The notes: generated by a model from the sequence alone, not told the origin. A stretch of DNA of 64,000 nucleotides from Podarcis raffonei (GCF_027172205.1 NC_070605.1:25166304-25230303), one strand, 5' to 3'; shown: positions 35,673 to 47,577, counted from the stretch's first letter. Numbers and translations are program-made.

Positions 35673-36039
35673 AAGGACGTGGGTGGCGCTGTGGGTAAAA
35701 CCTCAGCGCCTAGGACTTGCCGATCGCATGGTCGGCGGTTCGAATCCCCGCGGCGGGGTGAGCTCCCGTCGTTCGGTCCCAGCTCCTGCCCACCTAGCAG
35801 TTCAAAAGCACCCTTAAGTGCAAGTAGATAAATAGGTACCGCTTTATAGCAGGAAGGTAAACGGCGTTTCCGTGTGCTGCTCTGGTCCCGGTTCACCGGA
35901 GCAGCTTCGTCACACTGGCCACGTGACCCGGAAGTGTCTGCGGACAGCGCTGGCTCCCGGCCTCTAGAGTGAGATGAGCGCACAACCCTAGAGTCGGACA
36001 CGACTGGCCCGTACGGGCAGGGGTACCTTTACCTTTACT
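35673..36039 (+). mobile_element. Sauria SINE copy 3, full length with perfect target duplication
   Basis: Head GGACGTGGGTGGCGCTGTGG, B-box GGTTCGAATCC, tail ending GGGTACCTTTACCTTTAC. Flanked by the identical 13-mer TATTTTATAATAA at 35660-35672 and 36040-36052. CpGs are well preserved, so it is probably young. Confidence 0.95.
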
Positions 36040-36099
36040 TATTTTATAATAAGTAGGGACTGGTGGCAGAATTTCTCTTTTAGATTTGAAGTACCAGTA

Positions 36100-36340
36100 C
36101 AGTGGTACCTCTAGTTACGAACTTAATTCACTCCGGAGGTCCGTTCTTAACCTGAAACTATTCTTAACTAGAGGCGTGCTTTTGCTAATGGGGCCTCTTG
36201 CTGCCACTGCGCCGCCAGCACACAACTTCTGTTCTCATCCTGGGGCAAAGTTCTCAACTCGAGGTAACTCTTCCAGGTTAGTGGAGTTTGTAACCTGAAG
36301 CGTTTGTAACCTGAGGCGTTTGTAACTTGAGGTACCACTG
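36100..36340 (-). mobile_element. Tigger/mariner-like MITE, family A copy 4 (reverse)
   Basis: Reverse-oriented copy: CAGTGGTACCTCTAGTTACG at the left and GTAACTTGAGGTACCACTG at the right, with TA flanks. Confidence 0.85.
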
Positions 36341-36675
36341 TATAAAAAGGAAGAAGTGTAGATTTGGTCCATAAGAAGTCATGACTCAGGGGTTTTTTAA
36401 AGCAGGAACTTGCCAGAACTCAGTTCCAGCACCTCTCATTGCCATTATAAGAGAACAAGGGAGGTGTTTATGGTAAGTTCTGGCACCTCTCTTTCTAGAA
36501 AAATAGCACTGGATAGGAGTTACTATATTAGCACAATTTTGATTTTGTGTCATATATCCACTAAGACACACAGAACTTGCTTGTCAGCTAAATTAAAGGT
36601 GTTGTTCAGTGAACAGAATTCTATTATTTGCTCTGGAAGCTGTAGATTAGCTGTAAAAGTTGAGAACATACAGGA

Positions 36676-36790
36676 GCTGGAATAGCTCAGTTGGTAAGCG
36701 CATGAGACTCTTAATCTCAGGGTTGTGGGTTTGAGCCCACACTGGGCAAAATATTTCTGCATTTGTAGGAATCTACAATTCTATGATTCT
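36676..36790 (+). mobile_element. tRNA-Lys-derived SINE with CR1-like tail
   Basis: 36676-36749 resembles tRNA-Lys (anticodon region ACTCTTAATC; A-box TAGCTCAGTTGGTA; B-box GGTTTGAGCCC) but starts GCTGGAATAGCTCAG and cannot form a good acceptor stem. It is followed by CTACAATTCTATGATTCT, the CR1 3' tail. This is a SINE, not a working tRNA gene. A partial relative lies at 2862-2955. Confidence 0.8.
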
Positions 36791-37321
36791 GTTCTAAGAG
36801 ACAGGAAGCACAAGTTTCATTCTCTTACTTTTTGATCCATGTTTTTCTTTTCCAATGTCTAAATCTGTAGTCAGATTATCAAGATCTCAATCTAGAGAGA
36901 GAGGGAGAGAGAAATTCTCCATCTCAGATGTTTTGATTTTCACATCAGGTGTTTCAAAGAATGAGGAATATTGAAACATGAGTCACTTGTATTTCCTGTC
37001 ACCACCTCTGCATGTCATGCATCTGAAGCTATTCAAGGTCACACACAAAAAAACTCTTCTTAGTTATGGACTCAGCAGTAAGTCTTGGATAAATTGTTAT
37101 TTCTCAATTTCAGATCTGCATCTGTAAAATGGGAATAATATTGGCCTCTTTCTCAGGAGTAATCAAGAGAAAGATAATAAAACTGTTTCCACACATCAAA
37201 AGATCTCTGTTATTAATAAGAAATTTGTTATAATAAAGTCAGTGAGACATAACCATTTAAATCCATGTAGTTCACTTTAATTAGTTATTTGTGTTGGTAC
37301 ACCAGACCATAAAGACCAGGT

Positions 37322-37400
37322 GCAAGCCTTACCATGTTTACTCAGAAACAAGTCCTATTTAATTCAATGGGGCTTACTCCCAGGTTTAGGATTGTCAGCA
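37322..37400. repeat. Dispersed palindromic repeat, best copy
   Basis: Reads GTTTACTCAGAAACAAGTCC then ATTCAATGGGGCTTACTCCC and AGGATTG. The AGTCC...AATT...GGGCTTACT layout is inverted around the centre, like the 11526 and 39111 copies. Confidence 0.55.
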
Positions 37401-37919
37401 TAAACAATACTGTAACAAATAATAACTTGCCATTTCAAATCTTAAGCTTTCTGCTTTATAAACAGTATATAGCTCTACTTCTATTATCTAAGAAAAGAAA
37501 TAATATTTTAAAATTGCTTGTTGCCTAAAACTGGTTATACTGGAAATCAGTGTTAGAAACTGAGATATCAAAGCCAGGAGCTAAATGGCACCTTAAACCT
37601 AGGTTATGGGCGCAATAAAAGAATGTCTAGGTGAACTTTTTTATAAGAAGAATACAACGCTGAAAATAAATGATCTGCAGCTAAAATACTATGTTCATTT
37701 TTCACATGGTCTAGTCCTTCCTCTGCCCACCCTCCTAATATTCTTAAGAGGGTCTCTTCTCCAGTCTTCAGAGAGTAGCTGGAAGTGGGGAAGCAGAAAA
37801 AGGTCCCCCTTTCCTTCCACTCTGCAGTTTTAATCTGAAGTCTTAGGCGCAGTCCTGCACCCAGAGCTCAGAAACTTCTCGCACTAATGAAATTCCGCAG
37901 CAAAATGCGCCTATTTTGA

Positions 37920-38155
37920 AACTATTCAACCCACACATGTGGGCACCTGGAGGCATAAATTACAATTAATGTGTCCTCTCCTACCCATTAAAACCCATCC
38001 CATAGTTTGGGTGTCACTAATGCATGGATAACTGGTGAGATCCACTGTCTCAAGGTAGGGTTGCAGCTGGTGCATCAGCCTATGCTGACGCAAGGCAATC
38101 CTGGCCACAGCCACAGCTGAGCCTCCCAGTTAGCAGTGTGTCCAGGAGCACTCCC
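37920..38155 (-). mobile_element. L2-clade LINE ORF2 fragment
   Basis: Minus strand encodes LGVLLD, then in a shifted frame LMHQLQPYLETVDLT, the same late-RT segment as at 23570. Frames are broken and no ends are visible. Confidence 0.7.
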
Positions 38156-38399
38156 AAGCAGTTATTGTAGTGGAATCCATCCAAGACTAGCTGTAATACT
38201 TTGCACTTTAAATTGCCACAAGATCCTCATGATAGTTTTGCTGCAACAGACTAACATGGCTAATGGAATGTTTCCCTTGTTACTATTCTGCTGTTTGTTT
38301 TCATTACTTAATTTTGTTACTTGATTTTCGATCAAGACTCTTGATCTATAGACGATGTTGTAAAATGCCAGTGCTATGTACTGTTTTCATGATGCCAAA

Positions 38400-38517
38400 T
38401 AGTGGTACCTCTGGTTACGAACTTAATTCGTTCCGAATAATACTATTTCTGGGTTAGCCGGAGTCTGTAACCCGAAGTGTTTGTAACCCGAGGTGTTTGT
38501 AACCTGAGGTACCAATG
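38400..38517 (-). mobile_element. Tigger/mariner-like MITE, family A copy 5, internally deleted
   Basis: Both ends (AGTGGTACCTCTGGTTACG and GTAACCTGAGGTACCAATG) are present but the middle is missing, leaving about 118 bp. Reverse orientation like copy 4. Confidence 0.8.
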
Positions 38518-39931
38518 TACATAGGACCCATGAGGAAAGTATGGGAATATTATAGTTCTCTTTGAGATTTTCCTGACAATAATTACCATAATCCTAGCAT
38601 AAAGATAAGGAGAGTTTGTTGAGCAAAGGTTAGGTGCATTATAGGGCTACTCTGTAAGGAAAGCAGAAGGCAAATAATGTGTGCACTGCTTCAAGAGGCA
38701 AGTGTAACAGTGAGTCAACGGTGGAATCCACACACATATGAAAAAATGCTGTGAAAATGCTTTTTTAAAAAATCATTTTGAAATATACATTGAATTTTGC
38801 ATAGCTCTCCATCTAGTTTCACACTTGTATATTGCACTTTACAACATATTTAAAACGTTTTATTTGCAGCTGTGTAGCTGAGTCCACTATCTGTTCTCAG
38901 TGTTTCATGTTGCTGGCTCAGCATACTGGGTGGCTGTCAATTGGAGGAATGTATATTCCTCTCTCTGCCTATCCTCAAAAGAGGCAGCATTGCAACCCAA
39001 GTGTGCCCTCGTTCACCCCACTGAACTTCCTTAGAAACTAGTCTTGTAACTTGGTCCTTACAAAGAGGGCATGCTGAGCAAGATTTGAGACACACAAAAA
39101 AGTCCCGGGTTGCAATCGTACACTGACACAGGAGTAAGACCTACTGAACTCATTGGGACTTAACATCTGACTAGACAGGTAGAGGACTGAACTGTTGGTT
39201 TTATTACCGCCTTTTCTATAGCTGCTGCTTCCAGATTATTATTCACCTTGCTTGACAACAAGGTAGTAGGAGAGTAGACAGCCCACCAACCTAAAAATTA
39301 TTCTCACCAGTAACTACAGTGAAACCAAAGAAAGCAGCACAGGGACCAAACCTTGCAACATATCCAGATACCTACACAAGCAATACTGTTACAGGACCTA
39401 ATGATATTGTGACTGGCATCATGGGCTTATTCACCTGCTCATTCCAATATGATATGGGATATCATGTACTAGAGATGCCTCTCTACACAGAAGAACAAAC
39501 GGCTACAAATCTTGACACCAGAAACAGCAGTAGCCAGAAACCATGCAGGGATATAACTGTCAAAGGAATTTCCAAGAGAGACTCCAGAGTGCAACCACTG
39601 AATTAGTACAGAGGAATCTTTGTTCAGGAGCAGGCTTCACTTCCTCTTCTGTCTTCCTGAGAGACCAGAGAAGCCCTGTTTATCACGGGGTGGGGAGGGA
39701 TTACAGATTTCTAATCCCATGTACCAATACCAGGATATTTGTGCTACGATGAGGCATGGCTAGCCTAGTGGAGTGGGTGTCTCTTGGCTGCCATTCTGAC
39801 AATGGCATTGCTGCTGCTTACCTGGGTGATGCGGAAATGGGGCTGGGTGTTGGCAAGGGCAGGGCTCCGTGGGTGCAAAAGTTGAGCCAACTGCTGCTAC
39901 CCTACCTAATCCCTGCACCATCCAGGTGAGT
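38518..39931. other. Intergenic, mostly unclassified
   Basis: Holds one dispersed palindromic repeat at 39111-39182. No exon seen. Confidence 0.35.
39111..39182. repeat. Dispersed palindromic repeat copy
   Basis: TTGCAATCGTACACTGACAC then AGGAGTAAGACCTACTGAAC and CATTGGGACTTA. Same type as 11526 and 37322. Confidence 0.5.
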
Positions 39932-40328
39932 AAAAAGGTAGAAGGTAAAGGACCCCTGGATGGTTAAGTCCAGTCAAAGGTGACTATGGGGTTGTGGCAC
40001 TCATCTTGCTTTCAGGCCAAGGGAGCCAGCGTTTGTTCACAGACAGCTTTCCGGGTCATGTAGCCAGCATGACTAAACCGCTTCTGGCGCAACGGAATAC
40101 TGTGACGGAAACCAGAGCGCACCGAAACACCGTGTACCTTACTGCCACAGCGGTACCTATTTATCCACTTTTGTAGATGGCATGCTTTTGAAACTGCTAG
40201 GTTGGCAGCAGCTAGGACAGAGCAACAGGAGCTCACACCGTCGTGGGGATTCGAACCGCCAACCTTCCGATCAGCAAACCCAAGAGGCTCAGTGGTTTAG
40301 ACCACAGCGCCACCTGCGCCCCTTTCAT
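39932..40328 (-). mobile_element. Sauria SINE copy 4 with perfect target duplication
   Basis: Antisense full-length copy, a little longer than usual because the CTTCTGGCGCAACGGAATAC region carries an extra insert. Flanked by the identical 12-mer ATCCAGGTGAGT at 39920-39931 and 40329-40340. Confidence 0.93.
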
Positions 40329-41354
40329 ATCCAGGTGAGTGGCAGTGACAGCACTGTCAGAAGTGCAGCTCCACAGCAGCACCGATCTCAACAGCCACTC
40401 CTGGTTATCACCAACACTGCCTTAGGAAGTCTAGACATTTTGCTGCTATGTAATTATGTACCGTAATTATCACTGCCTGTTCTTTTTGCCTTTCTCTACT
40501 CTTTGACCTCTCCGTTCCACTATTATAGACTTCATGCATTTGATTAAGCAGACTATTATTAAAACCATTGTTAGCCTTTAAGGTGCTTCACTGTTTTTCT
40601 TGCATTTAGGCTGATTGATATTTTGGGATTTCTTTGATGGATATATTATTTTAAATTTTGTATTAGGGATAAGTGGAAAAGCTAGGCATATCCGTTATCA
40701 TTTTAAAAGGAAAAAATCCAAAGGAAAAAGACTGTGGTGATAGTTTAACTAATTATACAATTGTGTTGACACAGTCCCATGAACTGCATTCCAAGCATTA
40801 TACCTGAATCTTTTCCAGAGTGTATAGTTGCATAATGGTACTTTTCCACACTTCCATATGTTTGAAAACCCATACATGGGAATTGTAAAGGGGGGAAAAA
40901 CACTAGCTGGTATAATATGTGCAAAGGTGCATCGTTTTGTAGAATATCAGCCTCTCTGAACAATAGGCCAATTTATTTAGAAGCAGAAGTCAGGCCTCCA
41001 AAATCTGTACATCATTAACTGGTGAGGGTATGATAAGGTAGAACCACTGGGTTAGATCCATACCATATTATTTGAACTTGGGTTTCACTGAAATCAATGT
41101 GAAACATTTGCATTTACATGGGAAAATGCTGAGTAGACATGATTAGGATTGCACTGTTGGCCACAGTCCTACTGATTTCAATGGGAAAGTTTGAAAACAA
41201 ATGACTTTCCCTGGTGAAAGTCATTTATTTAGATAATTTATATGCAGTACCACCTTTTGCACAAGTCATACGGGTAAACAGATAATATGCTTAAAATAAT
41301 AGTATCCTTTAAAAATAGTTAACAAATTATTAAAGAACCAAGGATTAAAAACCT

Positions 41355-41427
41355 AGCTATAAAAACACCTAGCACCTTTAGCTATAAAAACACCTAGCTA
41401 GGTGCTATAAAAACACCTAGCACCTTT
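41355..41427 (+). repeat. Tandem triplication of a 24-25-bp unit
   Basis: Units at 41355-41379, 41380-41403 and 41404-41427 share GCTATAAAAACACCTAGC. The middle unit ends in the perfect 14-base palindrome CACCTAGCTAGGTG. Confidence 0.9.
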
Positions 41428-42353
41428 AGAGAAGACAGACAACTAACAAATAAATCCCTACATGCATTGTCAAATTGTCAAAGCAGTCCACTTAACCATT
41501 GTTGGCAATATTCATAAGACAAGATGCTATATCCAAAGGGCATCAGGGAGCAAATAGTTTGTCTATTTGCCCAAACTCAAACCATCTATGGTTTACTGAA
41601 ACAAGGTAACTTCGAACCTTGGTTTATAAAGTTGCTTGTTTCAATTAACCATAGTTAGGATTAAACAGTTCAGCGTTCATATGTAGCCCTAAACTGTGGT
41701 TAATCAAAATGGAAAGAAAAACTTCCAATTTCTGCACAGCCACACTAGAGGAGCAGAAGGGAGTGAAATCACATGAGCCCAAGGCTCATCTAGCCTCATT
41801 CCTGGAACAATAAAGTTTATCACCACATTCAATAGCAGCCAGTAAGCCTGCTTTGGAGATACTGACCAGGTTCCGGCACTCCCCACTCCTGCTCCCATCT
41901 AGGCTGAATCAAGTTATTTTACATCCAAATATTCGCACTTGCCATTGTGGCATTCCATGAGCAGACCAAGACTATTCTGTTACATTGGGCCTTCTGTTGT
42001 TAATTATGTTGTGTTCGTGCTAGTTTGCCATTTTCTTGCAATCAGTTCTCATGATTTAAAATTATTGTTGCTGTGTTCGAGTTGTGTGGTTGTAAACCAC
42101 TTTGAAATCAGTCAGCAAAAGGTGATGTAGAAACTTTGAAAATGAAATAAATTGGCAACGTATTATGAAATTGGTAAAGTAATATATAAAGCAGTTTATA
42201 TACAAAAGCATTATTAAATAGTTATTGATAAAGTTTCAAGAACGGCTCGTAGAATACCCTAGGCTTTTTAAAACAATTACTAAAGTCACTTGAAAAATAT
42301 ATTCTTTCAAGAAAATCTCTTTGCAAACTTGTCTTTAAGCTGTCCCAAAGCTG

Positions 42354-42370
42354 TGGTGGTGGTGGTGGTT
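42354..42370. repeat. (GGT)n microsatellite
   Basis: About five GGT units. Confidence 0.85.
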
Positions 42371-43854
42371 TTCTTATGCAAGGATATTAACATAGCTATC
42401 CCTCTGGAACGTGTTGCAAATTTGTGATGCAAAAAACCCTAATTATCAAAGGAGATTATAATTATATACCCTTTCATTTCAAATACATAGAAAAGAATGA
42501 ATTATGACAACCAGGATAGTATGTGTTGCTGTAGTCTTAGATGACTGCTTATATAAACCTCATTCATTTACAATTACATCGTAAATACAAATCCCTGATG
42601 AAAGTCAACGTGTGCCTGCAAGCTACTTGGACTAGTAGAACTGGTGTGGTCAAAACACATCACCAGTGATGGTTCCATAGCAGATTTTCCCAACCCCAGT
42701 GCCTCAACAGATGTACCGTCAAGTACTTCAGCTGGAAACATTGTGAGGTTCAAACCAAAATCCTGTAGGACTAAATATGTAAATTCTTCACATACATAGA
42801 AATCCATACAGATACTGCTAGGTTTCAAAAGTGAAACATTTGTTGTGGCTTCCTTATACCATGCATCACATTCCACATTATGACTTTAAAAATTGGCTCT
42901 CTTGCATGAAGCACATCAGCCCAGTTCGACTCAGCAATTTAAGACCCTTGTGGTTCCTTCCAACGCTACAAATCTAAGTCAATAGTATAAAGGTTTAGAA
43001 GTCTCCCTTGAAGAAAAGCTATATATACCGATTCATCTTCAGAGCAGTCCTACCTCATAGATGATATTTTCTCATGCACCTCAGCCCCAGCGAGGAGGTC
43101 TCAAGGCACAACTTCACGGTCTTCTCAAAGAGATGGTGCAGCAGTAAACCAGGCTTCTCCTCCCAGGGCTCTGCTCAATGAGGGGAGGATGAAGCAGTTA
43201 TGGAAATCACCTATGAATGCAGCACTTATCACCCACTATCAGATGCTGCACCCACAAGGGATTACATGAAAGCCCACCAGAAGCCAGGCTCCTCTGTTGG
43301 ATGTCATATAACAGGTTTTCAGCTAATCTGCCTAGCTCCAATACAAAGCACTAACATTCATCTACTTATAGGGATGCTTCGCGTAATTAATGTCCAAATA
43401 ATAATTGAATTGCTCTTCAACTGCTTTACTCCTCCTCTGATACGATTTACTTCCACTCATGGTAATTTGCAACATGATTTAGCAGAACACTTTAAGTGGG
43501 TCTGCCACATTAGCAGAAGACTGTGGCTACATTCTCAGCAGTCTCAATGAATATACATTTACTCCTGAGAATAGCAATTTTTAGCAGCATAAATCAAAGC
43601 CACTACAGCTAAAATTAAAATATTCCTCAGAAGTCCAGGACAGCCATGAACTTACTTTTAATGGCCCTGGCAACCACCATTTAACTTCTATGATTTATAA
43701 ATAATTATGGTAACTTCTTAACATAGGGGTTCTACCACTGAGTTAAAGAGAATCTTGTCCAAGCTTAATCTTAGGGACAGGTAGAATATAAATTTAAATA
43801 TGTAAATAATAATTCATGTACTGGTTAAAACAAATTGTCCATTCTTGCATACCA

Positions 43855-44336
43855 CTTTTTCTCAAGTGCTCTACGTGGGGCTACCTTTGAAAGTGACCTG
43901 GAAACTACAACTAATCCAGAATGTGGCCGCCGAGACCACATAACACCAGTTCTGAAAGAGCTACATTGTCAAAGTGTTGGTGCTGACCTTTAAAGCTCTA
44001 AATGGCCTCGGCCCGGTATACCTGAAGAAGTGTCTCCACCCCCATCGTTCAACCCGGACACTGAGGTCCAGCTCCAAGGTCCTTCTGGCGGTTCCCTTAC
44101 TGCAAAAAGTGAGGTTACAGGGAACCAGGCAGAACGCCCTACCATCAGAGGTCAAGGAGATAAGTAATTATATAACACTGAGGAAGCACCTGAAGGCAGC
44201 CCTGTTTAGGGAAGTTTTTAATGTTTGATGCTTTATTGTATTTTTAATAATTTGTTGGAAGCCGCCCAGAGCAGCTGGGGAAACCCAGCGATATGGGCGG
44301 GGTGTAAATAAAAAATTATTATTATTATTATTATTA
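43855..44336 (+). mobile_element. L2-clade LINE 3' end
   Basis: Encodes the C-terminus of ORF2: VLTFKALNGLGPVYL, then TLRSSSKVLLAVPLL and LRKHLKAALFREVF, in mostly one frame ending at about 44228; the upstream HITPVLKELH part is shifted. Then the 3' UTR GGAAGCCGCCCAGAGCAGCT and a TTA repeat tail. It matches 29056-29355 and 53341-53440. Confidence 0.85.
44318..44335. repeat. (TTA)n tail of the L2 copy
   Basis: About six TTA units at the end of the LINE. Confidence 0.85.
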
Positions 44337-45384
44337 GCATAATTTCAAAATTATTTACACAAAATTAAAATTAACATTAACAGCAAGATTCTCAAACTGC
44401 ATTAAAACCATAGTGTGATGTTGTGGTGTTGGAATTAGACAGTCACTTTTGCCTTTTTATGATAAGCACAAGATGAAGTACATAAACAATTGAATTCTCT
44501 GTAAGGTTCCACAGTGTTAAAGATTGAAATACATTTACCACTAGCTGCAAAAACTTTCCCGTCCAAGTTAGCTACACTGGCGTCAGTAACTATCATTCAA
44601 TGAATCCCTGTTCAGACCTGTACAGATAACAGCATGTGGTAACTTCAAAAGTAAACTTCACCGTGGGATGATGCATTATCTGAATCTACCCTAGCTTATC
44701 TCAAGCTCAAATTTAATACTGGCATAAAAATAACCCACAAACATAACAGAGATTTCATTACATATGTTTATTGACAACCAAAGTGAAGATATTTACCAGT
44801 GTTAAGAGAGCTTCAATATTTCAGAACAGAAGCAAGTTAGAACAAAATGACTTTTAAAAAGCCACACTCATATTTAATAAAATGAAATTAATGTTATGGC
44901 AATTATTTAGAAGTTGTATTATAATTTCACCATGATGTGGTTTAAATAAAGAAAAGAAGTTCTCTTTCTGTTAAATTTGCTAATGAGGTTTTGAACATCA
45001 TGTAGCTATTAGCATAATGGAACCAATCAGTCAGTATAGCTCATCCCCGTCAACAAAATAGCCCTGAACACCATGCAATCATTAACAGACAATTGAAAAG
45101 TCATCATCATAAAATGGCAGCACAAAAACAACATCACCAGTAATCAAAAATAAAACGATTATACAGGGCTGTGATAATTAATCCAAGCTGAAACTCAACT
45201 AAACAAGATGGTCTTTACAGGTCTACAGTCTAGAAGCAGCTAGGGTAGTCTCCCAAAGGAGGGAAATCCAGATGAGAAAACCCTGTGCCCAGCACCTGCC
45301 ATCCAAACGGAGGACAAGGAACTCCTGAGCAAAGTCTCCCCTGCTGAAGTTTCTTCTGTATCTATAATCCTTTTAAAACTTCAC
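44337..45384. other. Intergenic, nothing recognised
   Basis: AT-rich sequence without repeats or exons that I recognise. Confidence 0.35.
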
Positions 45385-45392
45385 ATTAAGAC

Positions 45393-45888
45393 TAGGGCTA
45401 GGCGATATCTGATTTTCAACACTGTAATATATCACCAGCTAAACATTATGATATATTGATATATCACAATGTCTGAAATAAGGATGGAGCAATGCAGAAG
45501 CATTTGTTGGCTTAACAATTTTTCCTGCACCATTATTTTTGCATAGTATGTGTGCGCATGCACACACACATCATGATTCACTATATATTGCCCGGTCAAA
45601 AATTATAAAGCCAGTATCACAGTACAGTGGTACCTCAGGTTACATACGCTTCAGGTTACAGACTCCGCTAACCCAGAAATAGTGCTTCAGGTTAAGAACT
45701 TTGCTTCAGGATAAGAACAGAAATCGTGCTCCGGAGGCACAGCGGCAGCAGGAGGCCCCATTAGCTAAAGTGGTGCTTCAGGTTAAGAACAGTTTCAGGT
45801 TAAGAACGAACCTCCGGAACGAATTAAGTACTACTGTATGGACTTCAAACTGGCTTTGGATGATATACTGATCTATCACCCAGCCCTA
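45393..45888. mobile_element. hAT-family MITE carrying a nested Tigger-like MITE
   Basis: Ends TAGGGCTAGGCGATATCTG and GATCTATCACCCAGCCCTA are inverted repeats. Flanking 8-mers ATTAAGAC (45385-45392) and GTTAAGAC (45889-45896) match in 7 of 8, as for hAT. Inside are several ATATATCAC motifs. A family A Tigger-like MITE sits in it at 45625-45836. A related end occurs at about 60780-60905. Confidence 0.82.
45625..45836 (+). mobile_element. Tigger/mariner-like MITE, family A copy 6, nested in the hAT element
   Basis: Starts CAGTGGTACCTCAGGTTA after TA at 45623-45624 and ends TACTACTG before TA at 45837-45838. The right end has lost part of the AACCCGAGGTACC block. Confidence 0.85.
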
Positions 45889-45896
45889 GTTAAGAC

Positions 45897-46907
45897 ATGG
45901 AGGAAAACTGAGCAGCTTGCCCCATGTTGTGTACAAGTTATGCTACAGGAGGACCCTATGAGGTATCAACTACACTCCCCACCTGTGAAGGCATCTGCCA
46001 AGGTTACTGGTTCATTCCGTGTGGTATATAAAATATTGATATTTGTCCCATGGCCTAAGGCTTTCAATCTCACAAAAAGGCAGTTAGTTGGTTAGCAATG
46101 ATGAAAACAAGGTCATCAGTTTATCTACAGAAATATTTTAAATCTGATATAAATTGTTGCCAATAAGAATTCTTCTACTTCATAAGACTAAAAAAAGGGA
46201 AAAACTGATTTTAAAAATGCTTTTCTCATATATATTTCTGTATATTGAATATGGTACAGTAATCTGTGGCTGAGGCATTGGCTGGTTCCGCCTTCATAGT
46301 GGAGAGACATGCTTTGCAACCAAATGACTCCAGATCCAACCCTTGGTATCTCCAGGCAGATAAGTCTCCTGTTTGAATTCCTAGAAAGACAGTGCCACTC
46401 AGTGTGGACAATACTAGATGGACCAATGATCTGATTTGATATGACGAAGCTTTCTTGATTGGTTCAACAACCAACACATAGTTGCATAGCTTCTACACAG
46501 ACTAGTACAAGAAATGTGTCTGCAATGGTATTTGAAACTGGAATCACTGTAGAGAACTGAACTAAACAGAAGGAAATGATTCAGGTAAGATAGTCAACAC
46601 AGCAGACCAAAGGGTTATTTTTGAATGAGCTTCTCTTATCAATGAGTTGTATAGAACCCTGTTGAGAAAACTGTTTAGCTACCAAGCTATCAACATCATA
46701 TGGGTCCTGAATTTAGTACTCAAGGCTTCAGACAACACATCTGGAACAAGTAATATAACCTATGACATTGTAAACTGCATTTGTTTACTTGATTTTAGGA
46801 AAAGCTTTTTTAATCCCTAAAGACACGTTGCAATTGGAAGAACAGTCAACAGAACCAGGTTAAAAACAACATCATCTTCCAGTCAATGTTATATGTTCCT
46901 GTGTAGA
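45897..46907. other. Intergenic, downstream of CRYL1
   Basis: No recognised repeat or exon. Confidence 0.35.
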
Positions 46908-47577
46908 TTTATTGCCATCACAGACACCATACCAAAGTCTATAATGCAAAGTTCATAATGTTAAAAGCCCTTTAACATTAATGAAACAGACTTGTCTCCA
47001 AATTAATTTGCTTATAATCTCAACTGATCATAAATCAGGGTGTGATGGCTAGTGCTCAACAGAGCAGAATGCAGCCCAAAGGAACAACCAGTCATTATTT
47101 TTGTCCCAGCTTAATCTTATATTCCCCAAAATGCAAGCTCAAACACATCTTGGGCTAAATTAACCACAAAGTATGACTATAACAAGCATCATTTTAAATG
47201 AATAACATCAGTGTTCTGTACTATTAATATTTAAGGCGTGCTGATAAGAAGCCATCCCAGGGTAAAATTACTAAAATTACAAAATAATTAGTAATTTCTG
47301 TAATACAGGATGTTACTTAAAATGAAGGAAGTCTTGCACTGAAGGTGCAATTTACAATCAAATATGCAGTCCCACTGAAATCCATGCATCTGCCCCAAGG
47401 GTTTAAGATTGTAGCTTTAGATAAAAAAAAATCCAGCCTTAATTAACTTGACTACAGTTATGTGGATTGACCAACTCTGGCATTTGCAACTGAGTCTTCC
47501 ATGCTTTTAACATCTGCTTGTGGAAGAGACGCATGTGCCCATTCAAATACCAATCCAATGATGACCGCCCCTTTGGT
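46908..47577 (-). other. CRYL1: Probable CRYL1 3' untranslated region and polyadenylation signal
   Basis: Following the stop, the first canonical minus-strand AATAAA is at 46913-46908, about 665 bases downstream. A U/G-rich stretch (TGATGTTGTTTTTA on the minus strand) lies about 30 to 45 bases further on. No repeat is recognised between. The true end needs transcript data. Confidence 0.5.

Larger units (their letters stand above)
36791..38399. other. Intergenic with LINE and palindromic repeats
   Basis: Contains a dispersed palindromic repeat (37322-37400) and an L2 fragment (37920-38155), listed separately. Remaining sequence is unclassified. Confidence 0.4.
40341..43854. other. Intergenic, mostly unclassified
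   Basis: Includes a 24-25-bp triple repeat (41355-41427), a CCATGG/TTAACC-rich possible palindromic element at about 41570-41705, and a LINE-like tail at about 42060-42150 (GTTGTAAACCACTTTGAAAT). 42574-42876 is an unrecognised 100-codon open frame on the minus strand. No homology recognised. Confidence 0.35.

Noticed and set aside
35582-36001. Minus-strand 139-codon open frame
   Set aside because: It lies within Sauria SINE copy 3; similar frames occur in the other SINE copies.
36676-36749. Apparent tRNA-Lys gene
   Set aside because: The acceptor stem does not pair and it is followed by a CR1 tail; it is a SINE head.
42574-42876. 100-codon minus-strand frame (MECDAWYKEATTN...)
   Set aside because: No motif or homologue recognised and no splice or codon evidence; noted in the region entry only.
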